From: JACCZR01 sp963844805
GTDB lineage: Bacteria; Actinomycetota; Thermoleophilia; Solirubrobacterales; Thermoleophilaceae
Assembly (NCBI GenBank): GCA_963844805.1
Contig: CAWJPU010000001.1
Coordinates: forward strand, 248,001-312,000
Direction: 5' to 3'
DNA length: 64,000 nucleotides
Below the pieces are notes generated by a model. It did no database searches. It was not told the DNA's origin and saw nothing but the letters and a program-made list of their open reading frames with translations. This document shows, piece by piece, positions 1-7,671 of this stretch (its first letter is position 1; every line of letters begins with the position of its first letter). Position numbers and translations under genes: made by a program.

Positions 1-1352
1 CCGAGCGGGCCGCCATCGAGCGCGAAGAAGGGGTCTCCGCCGACGGCGGCGGCGAGCTCCTCGGTGGTCCGGCGCATCGAGTCGAAGAGCTTGCTGCTCG
101 CCGCCTTTGACCACGACACGTCGAGCCGGCGCAGCAGAGGAGTCAGCCGCACCCGGCCGTCGGCGGCGTCGCGGCCGATCATCAGGTAGACGAAGGAGTC
201 GGTGACCGCAGGCCGCGAAGCCAGCTTCACGTCACGAGGGGCAAGGACCTGCTCGCCGAGCCCGGCGCGGGCGGCGGCGCCCTTGGCGCGGAGCAGCCAG
301 CGCCGCCAGCCGGCCAAGGCGTCGACGGCCCGCACCACGTTCAGGAGACCGGAGAAGTTCTCCGGCAATGCTCCGTCGGCGACCATGTGCGCTCGCTCGG
401 AGAGCAGGTCGACCCGGCTGGTCATGACGGGGCCGATGTGCATCTGCGCCTCGGCTACTTCTGTGGCCTTGGGATCGAAAGCGGCGCCGAGAGCGTCGCC
501 GTTGCCCGAAAAGCGGCTACCCAAGGCCGGCGACAGGGCCGGCAGTCGGCGCCGGTTCTTCAGCAGCAAGCTCGTCGACCCCAGCGTGCCCGCGGCCAAT
601 ACGAGCACCGGAGCCTCGACCTTTCCGGCGACGCCGTACTGCAGATCGCGATACCCGACCCGCCAGGGGCCTCCTGTCGACCGAGGCGGCTCGATTCGTA
701 GTACCTCATGGAGTGGGCGCACCTCGGCCCCCAGCTGCTCAGCCCGGGCGAGGTAGGTGAGGTCGATGGTGTTCTTGGCGTGGCGAGGGCAACCGAGATC
801 ACAGCGAGCGAGGTTGGTGCAGCCGCCCTGCGCCACCCCGCTGAAGGGGTTGGTCCGGTCTGCGCCGAAGTGGACGGCGAGGGGCAGGCGCTCGTTGGGG
901 CGGTCGGCCAGCCGTGCCTGGGCGTCAAGAGCGTCCAGCTTCCGCAGCGGCGGGCTCGCCGGCGTGGCCCGGGGTTCGAGGACCTCCTCGACCCGCTCGT
1001 AGTAGGGCTCGAGCTCCGCGCGGTTCAGCCCCTGGGGCCATCCTGATTCGAAAGTCTCTTGCGGTGCTCGCAACTGGACATTGGCGTAGACCAAGGAGCC
1101 TCCGCCGACGCCGGCGGCCCCGAGCACGGCGACGTCGCGCATCAGGCGCAGCTCGAACAGGCCGCCCGGGTTGGCCTTGCGGTGCCAGAAGGCCCGCGGC
1201 GCCTGTTCAGGGCGCTCAGGAAAGTCCCCGCGTCCGAATCGCCGTCCGCGCTCGAGCACGCAAACACGCCACCCGGCCTCCGCCAATCGACAAGCCGTGA
1301 CTCCACCGCCAAAGCCCGAACCGACGACCACGGCGTCGTACGAGGAATTCAC
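1..1352 (-). CDS. GMC-family FAD oxidoreductase, cholesterol-oxidase-like (C-terminus beyond window)
   Basis: The reading frame is open from a GTG at 1352 to the window edge (about 450 codons), so the C-terminus is missing. The N-terminus has the FAD-binding Rossmann motif VVVGSGFGGG followed by a strand ending in VLERG. Around residue 85 comes GVGGGSLVYAN, and further on a cysteine segment with GCTNLARCDLGCP, all typical of cholesterol-oxidase-type GMC enzymes. Such enzymes oxidise alcohols or sterols with FAD and O2, giving H2O2. GAGAAGGG lies about 9 nt before the chosen GTG; the GTG at 1364 abuts it and is less likely. It follows the DyP peroxidase gene by about 25 nt, so it is last in that operon, and its H2O2 could feed the peroxidase (inference). 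No frameshift is seen. Confidence 0.85.
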   Translation of the reverse strand, partial: MNSSYDAVVVGSGFGGGVTACRLAEAGWRVCVLERGRRFGRGDFPERPEQAPRAFWHRKANPGGLFELRLMRDVAVLGAAGVGGGSLVYANVQLRAPQETFESGWPQGLNRAELEPYYERVEEVLEPRATPASPPLRKLDALDAQARLADRPNERLPLAVHFGADRTNPFSGVAQGGCTNLARCDLGCPRHAKNTIDLTYLARAEQLGAEVRPLHEVLRIEPPRSTGGPWRVGYRDLQYGVAGKVEAPVLVLAAGTLGSTSLLLKNRRRLPALSPALGSRFSGNGDALGAAFDPKATEVAEAQMHIGPVMTSRVDLLSERAHMVADGALPENFSGLLNVVRAVDALAGWRRWLLRAKGAAARAGLGEQVLAPRDVKLASRPAVTDSFVYLMIGRDAADGRVRLTPLLRRLDVSWSKAASSKLFDSMRRTTEELAAAVGGDPFFALDGGPL

Positions 1353-1377
1353 CGGGCGGTTCACCCTTCTCGAGCCC

Positions 1378-2751
1378 TCAGCCGGCCACGCCGTCGGCGA
1401 TGGCCCGTAGCGCGGTGAGCCCCGGGACGAACAAGTACTCACCGCCGCGAGTGGTGACGAATGACCGCTGTGGGGCGAGGAAGAAGGGCGGGCGGCCAGG
1501 GACGGTCATCTTCCCGGTGCCCGCAGGATCACCGAGGACGAAGTCCTTGTCGAGTCCGAGGCCGAAGATGTTGCCCGAGTTCAGCCACTGCACCTGAACG
1601 CTTTCGAACTGGCGCGAGATGCTGGCGTTGAAGCAGACGAACACGAGCCCGCGATCCCGCTTGTCGTCTTCGGCGCCCTCAGGCAGCGGCGGCCCGTACG
1701 GCATCCCGCGGCGAATCATGCGGTGGCGAAAGCTCAGCCGACCTTCCCAGCCCAGCGCGTCGCGGGGGTTGGAGCGGCGGATATGAGCTCCGAGGGGGCA
1801 GCGCATGCCCTCGGGGTCCGACCCGGCGTAACGAAACTCGTTGGCGTCCGGGTCGGTGGCGTCGAAGTCTGGGAGGGGGCCGTCGGGGTGTGAAACGAGC
1901 GGCGTGCCGTTGGGCCACCGTCCCACGACCTTGGCTCGGAGCTTCTGTTCGTCACCGTCCTCGTAGAGCTGTGCAGCTTCGCGCAAGACCTGGCGAAACA
2001 GCGCCACGCGCTGGTGCAGCTTGCGCCAGACGAGGTACGTGCCATTACGGCCGAGGGGGTCGTCGGGCGCACTGGGCCGCCGTCCGGGGTCGTCGCGGGA
2101 GTCCTCGTCCGGATAGCCGAGGACGAACTCCCCAAGGGCGAGTGGGCGCCAGCCCCCATTGGCCAGAGGCACCCCGCCGCCGTTGGCGCGCTCCTCGTTT
2201 ACGCCTTCGATTGCGGGTTGGGCGAAGCCGTCGGCGTAGCCGAAGTGCTCTCGCGCGCCCTGGAGCAGCGCAGCGTCTTCTTGGTGCACGATGCGGGCGC
2301 CGCCGGCCTCCGCCTCCGCGGCGAGCCGCTTCAACTCGGACTTGGTCTGGTCGGGCGTCTGGCCGTTCACGGTGAGCATGACGTGAGCTGCGCCGGTGCC
2401 AAGCTCGCCGTCCCACTGATCAGGTTCGCTTTCACCCACATCACCGAGTAGGGAGGCGCGAGCGGCCATGCCTTGCTTGAACTCATCCGAGAAGGTGTCG
2501 GCGACACGCTGGGGCACCCCGAGGGCGAGCAGGCCCTGATAGGTGAACGCGACGTTGAGATGGGTCTTGGGCTTCGGCCCGCTCCACCGCTCATCGCTTC
2601 TCACACGCGGGCGAACCTTCCTCAGCCAGGCCCGCCCCTGATCGGCATCGTCGATGCTGATGAAGACGTAGGACGTGCAGTCGTAGTCATTGCCGTAGGC
2701 GCGCAGGATGTCGCCCTGAATGTCGGCGCGGTCGACGGGTGGGCTGGTCAT
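1378..2751 (-). CDS. DyP-type (dye-decolorizing) haem peroxidase
   Basis: This 457-residue protein matches the Dyp-type peroxidase family, whose members oxidise dyes, phenolics or lignin-like compounds with H2O2 using a b-type haem. The distal GXXDG signature is visible as GYADG near residues 171-175. The proximal haem histidine lies in GAHIRRSNPR near residue 321, followed by the Arg-rich segment FRHRMIRRGMPYG. There is no Tat or Sec signal, so it is probably cytoplasmic or packaged. The start ATG overlaps the upstream stop as ATGA, which indicates translational coupling. The frame stays open upstream of this ATG, but that part is antisense-like noise over the preceding gene. The partner H2O2 source may be the downstream GMC oxidoreductase (inference). 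Confidence 0.93.
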   Translation of the reverse strand: MTSPPVDRADIQGDILRAYGNDYDCTSYVFISIDDADQGRAWLRKVRPRVRSDERWSGPKPKTHLNVAFTYQGLLALGVPQRVADTFSDEFKQGMAARASLLGDVGESEPDQWDGELGTGAAHVMLTVNGQTPDQTKSELKRLAAEAEAGGARIVHQEDAALLQGAREHFGYADGFAQPAIEGVNEERANGGGVPLANGGWRPLALGEFVLGYPDEDSRDDPGRRPSAPDDPLGRNGTYLVWRKLHQRVALFRQVLREAAQLYEDGDEQKLRAKVVGRWPNGTPLVSHPDGPLPDFDATDPDANEFRYAGSDPEGMRCPLGAHIRRSNPRDALGWEGRLSFRHRMIRRGMPYGPPLPEGAEDDKRDRGLVFVCFNASISRQFESVQVQWLNSGNIFGLGLDKDFVLGDPAGTGKMTVPGRPPFFLAPQRSFVTTRGGEYLFVPGLTALRAIADGVAG

Positions 2752-3314
2752 CCTCCGCCGATCTCCGACTCGAAGGCGCGGCGCAGTTCGCCCGGTGACA
2801 TCGCCTGGCCGCGCACTGCGAGGTCGATGACCTTCTCTCGGCTCTCCAGCGCGCGGCGCACCGTGGGCAGGCTCGCGTCCTTGTAGCCCGAGACGAAGAA
2901 GCCCGAGTTGATCTGGTTGTGCAGCAGGTAGGCCTTCAGCGCTGCGCCAGAAGGATCGGGGCACCCGATACACCGGCCCCAGATCTCTTGGGCCTCGGCG
3001 GCCAGTTCGCTCACCAGCGCATCGAGGAACGGGTCCTGCGCGCCGTCGTAGCACGCGGTGAAGACGAGCATTGGGCAAGGCAGGCGGTCCGGGTGGGTCT
3101 CCCCTTCCGGTTCCAGGTGCTCGACGATCACGAAGCGTCCAAAGTGGGTTCCCGGCACCCTCGCCAGCGGACTGTCCGCTTGGGGAAGGCCTTCCAGGTA
3201 GGCCCGCAAGCCGGGTTCCTCGCCCGGCTCGACCGGGGTGATCGCCATGAAGCCGCGGGCCTGGCCCATGACGTTCGGGCCGTCCCTCAAGGTGCGCCAG
3301 TTGATCAGACCCAT
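2748..3314 (-). CDS. Unknown protein B of the DyP operon
   Basis: A 188-residue soluble protein that I do not recognise as a named family. It begins MGLINWRTLRDG and contains THFGRFVIVEHL near residue 60, then PCPMLVFTACYDG, which looks like two beta strands of a ferredoxin-like fold. The segment P-x-L-x-F, a Tyr/Phe-Asp/Asn-Gly pair and a downstream IWG recur in the next gene upstream, so the two are probably distant paralogs. An AGGG lies 8 nt before the ATG. Its end overlaps the DyP start (ATGA), and it overlaps the upstream gene by 10 nt, so all are one operon. A role as an accessory or substrate-handling partner of DyP is only inference. Confidence 0.75.
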   Translation of the reverse strand: MGLINWRTLRDGPNVMGQARGFMAITPVEPGEEPGLRAYLEGLPQADSPLARVPGTHFGRFVIVEHLEPEGETHPDRLPCPMLVFTACYDGAQDPFLDALVSELAAEAQEIWGRCIGCPDPSGAALKAYLLHNQINSGFFVSGYKDASLPTVRRALESREKVIDLAVRGQAMSPGELRRAFESEIGGG

Positions 3315-3916
3315 CGCTGCACCCTGGTGAGAAACAGATCCCACTCGCGGGCGAAGTCGGTGTCGTCGAGGCCCGTTGTGCGGCGCTTGAAGTGCTTCAG
3401 CTCGGAGTGGAGGCTGAGCGCGCTGTTGATCATCGTGGTGGTGGCCTCGGGGTAGGCCGAGTGGAAGTGGCTGGCCTCAACCTCGTGACGCTTTATGTAT
3501 CCCTTGAAGGGCGCAGTGGGAAGTGGCTTGGGGAAGCCGTAGGAGCTCCCCCAAAACAGAGTCATGCCTCGGGTGAGAATGTGGGAGAAGGCGTCGATGT
3601 ACTCCTCCCAGCCGCCGTTGAAGTTGCTCTCGAAGAACAGCTGCGGGTGCCTGAGCTTGCCCTTCTCCTGGGGCGGCCCGTTGTAGGGCAGCTCGTTGAT
3701 CAGGTTCCAGCGAGCAAAGTGGATAAACGACAGCTCGGCCAGCGTGTGGATCCGTGGCGGGTACAGCCGCGCGTACAGAAAGAGCGCGGGCAGGAACGCG
3801 CGGCCCCACCACTTCACAGCGCTGAAGACCGTGATCGCAATGGCCTGGCCGTCGACGTTGCGCGACGCGGTACCCGTCCCGGTGACGGGACCCTCGGTGA
3901 GCGGCAGATCGTCCAG
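3305..3916 (-). CDS. Unknown protein A of the DyP operon
   Basis: First gene of the leftward DyP operon, about 203 residues, with no named function. It contains HPQLFFESNFNGGWEEYIDAF followed by a WG and a GFPKP turn, the same pattern as protein B (P-x-L-x-F ... G ... DA ... WG ... G-x-P-x-P), suggesting an ancient duplication. The first ATG/GTG in frame is GTG 3817. However, good protein sequence (LPLTEGPVTGTG ... QAIAITVFS) continues upstream of it to a TGA near 3952, so the true start is probably the CTG at 3916. A promoter-like pair lies just upstream (TTGACC, 18 nt, TAGGTT). The start is uncertain; the gene itself is solid. Confidence 0.7.
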   Translation of the reverse strand: MDDLPLTEGPVTGTGTASRNVDGQAIAITVFSAVKWWGRAFLPALFLYARLYPPRIHTLAELSFIHFARWNLINELPYNGPPQEKGKLRHPQLFFESNFNGGWEEYIDAFSHILTRGMTLFWGSSYGFPKPLPTAPFKGYIKRHEVEASHFHSAYPEATTTMINSALSLHSELKHFKRRTTGLDDTDFAREWDLFLTRVQRWV

Positions 3917-3923
3917 CGCAGCG

Positions 3924-3953
3924 AACCTAAGCGAAGGCGCCGGGCCCGGTCAA
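3924..3953 (-). promoter_or_regulatory. Putative promoter of the DyP operon
   Basis: On the minus strand TTGACC (3953-3948) and TAGGTT (3929-3924) are separated by 18 nt, a reasonable actinobacterial sigma-70-type pair. Transcription would begin about at the CTG proposed as the first codon of the operon, implying little or no leader. Predicted by eye only. Confidence 0.35.
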
Positions 3954-3985
3954 GCACATTTCGCCATGTGTAGTCATACGCCCGC

Positions 3986-4014
3986 TTGACAGGTGCATCC
4001 AAAAAGCAGAGCAT
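3986..4014 (+). promoter_or_regulatory. Putative promoter of hcp-like gene
   Basis: A perfect TTGACA at 3986-3991 lies 17 nt before GAGCAT, a weak -10 element, in the divergent gap between the DyP operon and the Hcp-like gene. The leader before the ATG would be about 30 nt. Confidence 0.35.
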
Positions 4015-4048
4015 CGTCATAACCCGCGTCTCGAGTGGCAGAGGAGTG

Positions 4049-4531
4049 ATGGCGGTCGACTATTTCCTCAGGATTGACGGAATCGAGGGCGAGAGCACCG
4101 ACTCCAAGCACAAGGGCCAGATCGACGTCGAGTCGTGGTCCTGGGGGGAGACAGCGTCAGGCTCTGCAGCCGGGGGCGGCGGGGGGACCGGCAAGGTGCA
4201 AGTGCAGGACTTTGCCTTCACCGCCCGGCTATCGAAGGCGAGCCCCGCACTGCTTTTGGCCTGTGCGTCGGGTAAGCACCTGAAGAGTGCCGTGCTGACG
4301 GGACGCAAGGCCGGGAAGGGTCAGCCCGAGTTCCTGACCTTCTCCCTGTCGGATCTGCTCGTCTCCTCCTACCAAACCGCCGGCTCCGAAGCGGATGAAG
4401 TGGGGCCCATGGACACGGTGTCGCTGAACTTCTCCAAGATCGAAGTGGAGTACAAGCACTCGGGGGCCGACGGCAAGCTCGGTGATTCCGTGAGGGCCGG
4501 CTGGGACGTCAAGCAAGGCAAGGCCTTCTAA
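4049..4531 (+). CDS. Hcp-like (type VI secretion tube protein family) protein
   Basis: A 160-residue protein with the Hcp1 fold signature. The N-terminus MAVDYFLRIDGIEGES is followed by a strand rich in W (VESWSWGE). Mid-protein are VQDFAFTARLSKASPALLLACASG and the strands LTFSLSDLLVSSYQ. The C-terminal strand is VEYKHS. Family members form hexameric rings; in Gram-negatives these stack into the T6SS tube. The loop after SWGE is a poly-Gly insert (AAGGGGGTGK). No other T6SS gene (TssB/C, ClpV, VgrG) is in the window, so this is an orphan Hcp in a presumably monoderm host. GAGGAG sits right before the ATG. It is followed by a methyltransferase and a papain-like protease on the same strand. Confidence 0.85.
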   Translation: MAVDYFLRIDGIEGESTDSKHKGQIDVESWSWGETASGSAAGGGGGTGKVQVQDFAFTARLSKASPALLLACASGKHLKSAVLTGRKAGKGQPEFLTFSLSDLLVSSYQTAGSEADEVGPMDTVSLNFSKIEVEYKHSGADGKLGDSVRAGWDVKQGKAF

Positions 4532-4589
4532 GCCCTCGGCACCGAGCGACCCGCCGATTCGCGACTCCGAGGCGTCGCTGTATGACCAG

Positions 4590-6047
4590 GTGCCGTACCC
4601 GGGCTACCCCTACGCCCAGACCCACCCCGATCGGCTGGCCACCCTCGCCACCCTGTTCGGACTGGAGCCTCCCGAGCTCGATCGGTGCCGAGTGCTCGAG
4701 CTGGGCTGCGGCGACGGCACCAATCTCGTCTCGATGGCGCTGTCGTTGCCCGGAGCGAGCTTCGTCGGCGTGGACGCGGCGCGCGCGGCGGTTGAGCGCG
4801 GTCGCTCGCTGGTAGCGGCACTAGGGCTCTCCAACGTCGTCCTGGAAGCCGGGACATTCGAGCAATTCGAGCTGAGCCCAGGAAGCTTCGATTACGTGGT
4901 CGCCCACGGCGTCTATTCGTGGGTGACGGCCCCGACCCGGGATCGGCTGCTCGAGCTCTGCCGCCTGGCCCTGTCGGAACGCGGAGTGGCCTACGTCAGC
5001 TACGACGCCTTGCCGGGCGGGCGACTGAAGCAAGTACTGCGCGACATGCTGCTGTTCCACACCGCGGCCGTAGAAGACCCGGGCGAGCGGCTTGCGCAGG
5101 CACGGTCGCTGCTGGGTTTCTTGATCGACGGGTGGTCCGCGGGGCACGAGTTCGGGGCGCTAATGAGTCGCCATGCCGAGCGCCTGCTCGGCCGAAGCGA
5201 TGAGACGCTCTTCCATGACGAGCTGGCGGCCGACAACGAGCCGGTCTACTTCCATCAGTTCGCCGCCCACGCTTCGCGGCACGGGCTGCAGTATCTGGCG
5301 GAGGCCGACTTCTTCGAAATGCAGACCGGGGCGCTGCCCGAACAGGCGAGCAAGGAGCTGACCGGGGTAGCCGATCCGCTCATTCAGGAGCAATACCTCG
5401 ACTTCCTCAAAGGACGGATGTTTCGACAGACGCTGCTGTGTGGCGCTGAACACCCCCTCGACCGACGCCCCCGCCCTCGGCTCCTCGGGCGCCTCGCCGT
5501 CTCGTCGCCCGCGCGAGCGACCGAAAGCCCGGCGAGCGACGGCCGCACCACGATCGAAGGCCCGACCGGCGCAACCCTGACCACGGGCCACCCCCTCGTG
5601 GCGCAGGCCCTGGAGCGCGTGGGAACGAGTTGGCCGGGCGCGGTCTGGGTGAGTGACGTTCTACCTGATGAGGTCGAGGACGACGACCGCGAGGCGATCT
5701 GCGACGCACTCCTGCGCTGCTACGCCGCCAACCTCGTGCATCTGCATGTGCGCCTCCCCATGCTCACCACCTCGGTGAGCGAGCGGCCTGAGGCGAGCCC
5801 GTTGGCCCGACACCAGGCACGAGCGGGCGCGGTCGTCACGAACCTGCGGCATGAAGTCGTCAGGGTCGAGGACGACCTCGGCCGGCGGCTCGTCACCCTC
5901 CTCGACGGCAGCCGCGACCGCGGAGCCTTGCTGAGCGAGTTGCGCGCCCACCTGCTCGAAGCCGGCCTGCAGGAGCCCCCCGCGATCGAGCACGGCCTCG
6001 AACGCAGCCTTGAGGGGTTGGCGTCGCTGGCGCTACTCCGCGCCTGA
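4590..6047 (+). CDS. SAM-dependent methyltransferase with regulatory and C-terminal PKMT-like domains
   Basis: A class I SAM methyltransferase of 485 residues. The SAM-binding motif I is VLELGCGDGTN near residues 35-45, with the acidic residue of motif II in FVGVDAAR. The middle (about 180-290) matches the methyltransferase-regulatory region seen after such domains. The last 150 residues resemble the winged-helix C-terminal domain of protein-lysine methyltransferases. The substrate is unknown. The sequence upstream of the GTG at 4590 (residues SLYDQ in frame) looks coding, and relatives begin with a YDxVPYP segment. The real start may therefore be a rare ATT at 4557 or CTG at 4578, 25-46 nt after the Hcp stop. 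It is probably co-transcribed with the Hcp-like gene. Confidence 0.85.
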   Translation: MPYPGYPYAQTHPDRLATLATLFGLEPPELDRCRVLELGCGDGTNLVSMALSLPGASFVGVDAARAAVERGRSLVAALGLSNVVLEAGTFEQFELSPGSFDYVVAHGVYSWVTAPTRDRLLELCRLALSERGVAYVSYDALPGGRLKQVLRDMLLFHTAAVEDPGERLAQARSLLGFLIDGWSAGHEFGALMSRHAERLLGRSDETLFHDELAADNEPVYFHQFAAHASRHGLQYLAEADFFEMQTGALPEQASKELTGVADPLIQEQYLDFLKGRMFRQTLLCGAEHPLDRRPRPRLLGRLAVSSPARATESPASDGRTTIEGPTGATLTTGHPLVAQALERVGTSWPGAVWVSDVLPDEVEDDDREAICDALLRCYAANLVHLHVRLPMLTTSVSERPEASPLARHQARAGAVVTNLRHEVVRVEDDLGRRLVTLLDGSRDRGALLSELRAHLLEAGLQEPPAIEHGLERSLEGLASLALLRA

Positions 6048-6204
6048 CCCCAGGCAGTCGGGCCGAGCGGGAGGAAACGCCCACGGCATCGCCGAAAAGC
6101 TGTGCAGCTCGAGCCCGCGTGGGCAATTTCATTGCAGCTCTTGCGTTGCACTAGTCAAGCGGACAAGGTCCGCGCAGGCGCCAAAACCGACACTGGGGGA
6201 CCCC

Positions 6205-6984
6205 TTGCGCTACCGACCCATCGACGATGACCCGCAGGACGGCAGGCTCGGGCGATTCATCCCCGACGACTGGGAGCACGTCGAGAGCTACCCCCTTACG
6301 GCGCTTTCGGCTGAGGAGCGGCCCACACAGGTCCCGGTCGTGATCGGTGTCAACTGGTACTCGGAGTTCGACGAGCCCGAGGTCGACGAGCAGAGCGGTG
6401 AGGCGTTCGTGGCTCGGGGCGGAGCGGGCTCCCTGACCCAGATCCGGGGCGGGCATTGCGTCTGCCTCGAGCCGGGGGGCGAGCCCGACACAGAGGCCTG
6501 GTGGGATTTCTACGACCAGGGTGCGGAGGGTGCCTGCGTGGGGTTCGGCTGGTCACGCTGCATGACGATCCTCAACGACGGTCGGCTCTACGCCCCGCGC
6601 TGGCTGTGGGACCGCTCCAAGGAGCTCGACGAGTGGGACGAGACCAACCCCGGCGACAACAACGGGACGTCAGTCCGCACGGCCGGAGGGGTGCTGCGCA
6701 AGTCGGGCCACGTCGCCTGGCAGGATGACTACTCGGATGACGACCACACCGAGCGCGCCGGCTACGACCCCGATCGCGACGAGGGCATCCAGCGCTTTCG
6801 CTGGGCACGGTCGGTCGACGATGTGCACCAGGTGCTCGGCAACGACAGGGCCGACGAGCTCGGGGCGGTGCCGTTCCTGAACTCGTGGGGGCGGGGATAT
6901 TCGCACCGCACGTGGATGCCCGATGACGTGCTCGAAAGGCTGATGGCCGAGGACGGCGAAGTGGCGGTGCCGACGGATCGCTGA
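6205..6984 (+). CDS. Papain-like (C1 family) cysteine protease homolog with permuted catalytic motifs
   Basis: A 259-residue protein starting from TTG 6205, with GGGGGA about 5 nt upstream; no ATG/GTG fits. The segment WWDFYDQGAEGACVGFGWS holds the papain-type nucleophile region (Cys111, with the oxyanion Gln105 in DQG). NSWG near residue 226 supplies the catalytic Asn. The histidine segment (PVVIGVNWYSEF ... RGGHCVCL, His84) comes before the cysteine, whereas papain order is Cys-His-Asn. So the beta-barrel half seems to be moved to the front. The C-terminus ends GEVAVPTDR. It lies 157 nt after the methyltransferase on the same strand. Whether it is an active protease, a bacteriocin-like protein or a phage-derived enzyme cannot be decided from sequence. 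Confidence 0.7.
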   Translation: MRYRPIDDDPQDGRLGRFIPDDWEHVESYPLTALSAEERPTQVPVVIGVNWYSEFDEPEVDEQSGEAFVARGGAGSLTQIRGGHCVCLEPGGEPDTEAWWDFYDQGAEGACVGFGWSRCMTILNDGRLYAPRWLWDRSKELDEWDETNPGDNNGTSVRTAGGVLRKSGHVAWQDDYSDDDHTERAGYDPDRDEGIQRFRWARSVDDVHQVLGNDRADELGAVPFLNSWGRGYSHRTWMPDDVLERLMAEDGEVAVPTDR

Positions 6985-7105
6985 CAATCTGCAACGAAGC
7001 GCACGATTTGCCGGCCCCGAGGAAGCGGCTCCGGTTTGGCCGGCGGCTGTCGCGCGACCCGTCCGATAGATCTGCGTATCTCGCTGCGATAAGGGAGGCG
7101 TAACT

Positions 7106-7570
7106 GTGGCCGATCAACCGTTCCGAACCCGGGGCGCCGGAGAAGAGCCAACGGAGCCGGTAGTCCCGGCGGACCAGCCCCGGGAGCCGGGCCCCCCGGC
7201 GAGCGGCAGTTCATCGCAGGAGGCCGGCCACTGGTCTGATGGACTGCGAGTGGTGGGCGGCCTCGCCGCCGTCATCGCCGGAGTCGTCGGTGTTGTCGTG
7301 ATCGCAATCGGCGCGCTGATCGTCGATAGCCAAACCGCCGCGACCGTCGCCGGCTCAACGGCAGGAGTGGTTGGCTCGATCGTCGGGGCGTACTTTGGAG
7401 TGAAGGTCGGCACGGATCAGACAAAGAAGGCACTCGATACGGCGCAGAAGGAGTCCGCGACCAAGGACAAGAACGCGGCTAAGGCCCAGGTCTACGCACT
7501 GCACGTAGCCAGCGACGACCCCGCAGCGGTCGAGGCGGCAGCTGAGGAGGCAGCCGACGCGATCAGGTAG
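7106..7570 (+). CDS. Small membrane protein, unknown function
   Basis: A 154-residue protein with a perfect AAGGGAGG seven nt before the GTG start. The first 45 residues are Pro/Glu-rich and soluble. Two hydrophobic segments follow, at about 50-72 (VVGGLAAVIAGVVGVVVIAI) and about 80-100, the second Gly/Ala-rich (GSTAGVVGSIVGAYFG). The tail is charged and Ala-rich (KKALDTAQKES ... AEEAADAIR), probably helical or coiled-coil. No named family was recognised. It lies 120 nt downstream of the papain-like gene and could belong to the same island. Confidence 0.7.
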   Translation: MADQPFRTRGAGEEPTEPVVPADQPREPGPPASGSSSQEAGHWSDGLRVVGGLAAVIAGVVGVVVIAIGALIVDSQTAATVAGSTAGVVGSIVGAYFGVKVGTDQTKKALDTAQKESATKDKNAAKAQVYALHVASDDPAAVEAAAEEAADAIR

Positions 7571-7671
7571 GCGGGAGGCCGAGAGCCCCGCGGCGTTTCG
7601 TCAACCAGCAGTTCGGCCAGCCAGCCGGTACCCCGGCCGCTCGGACGGCTCGGATCCGAGCCGCGTCCTAC

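Noticed and set aside
2752..3078. N-terminal extension of the DyP peroxidase
   Set aside because: The open frame continues upstream of ATG 2751 but lies in a shifted frame over the coupled upstream gene. The ATGA overlap and family length support 2751.
4049..4531. A complete type VI secretion system
   Set aside because: Only Hcp is present; no sheath, ATPase, spike or baseplate genes occur here.
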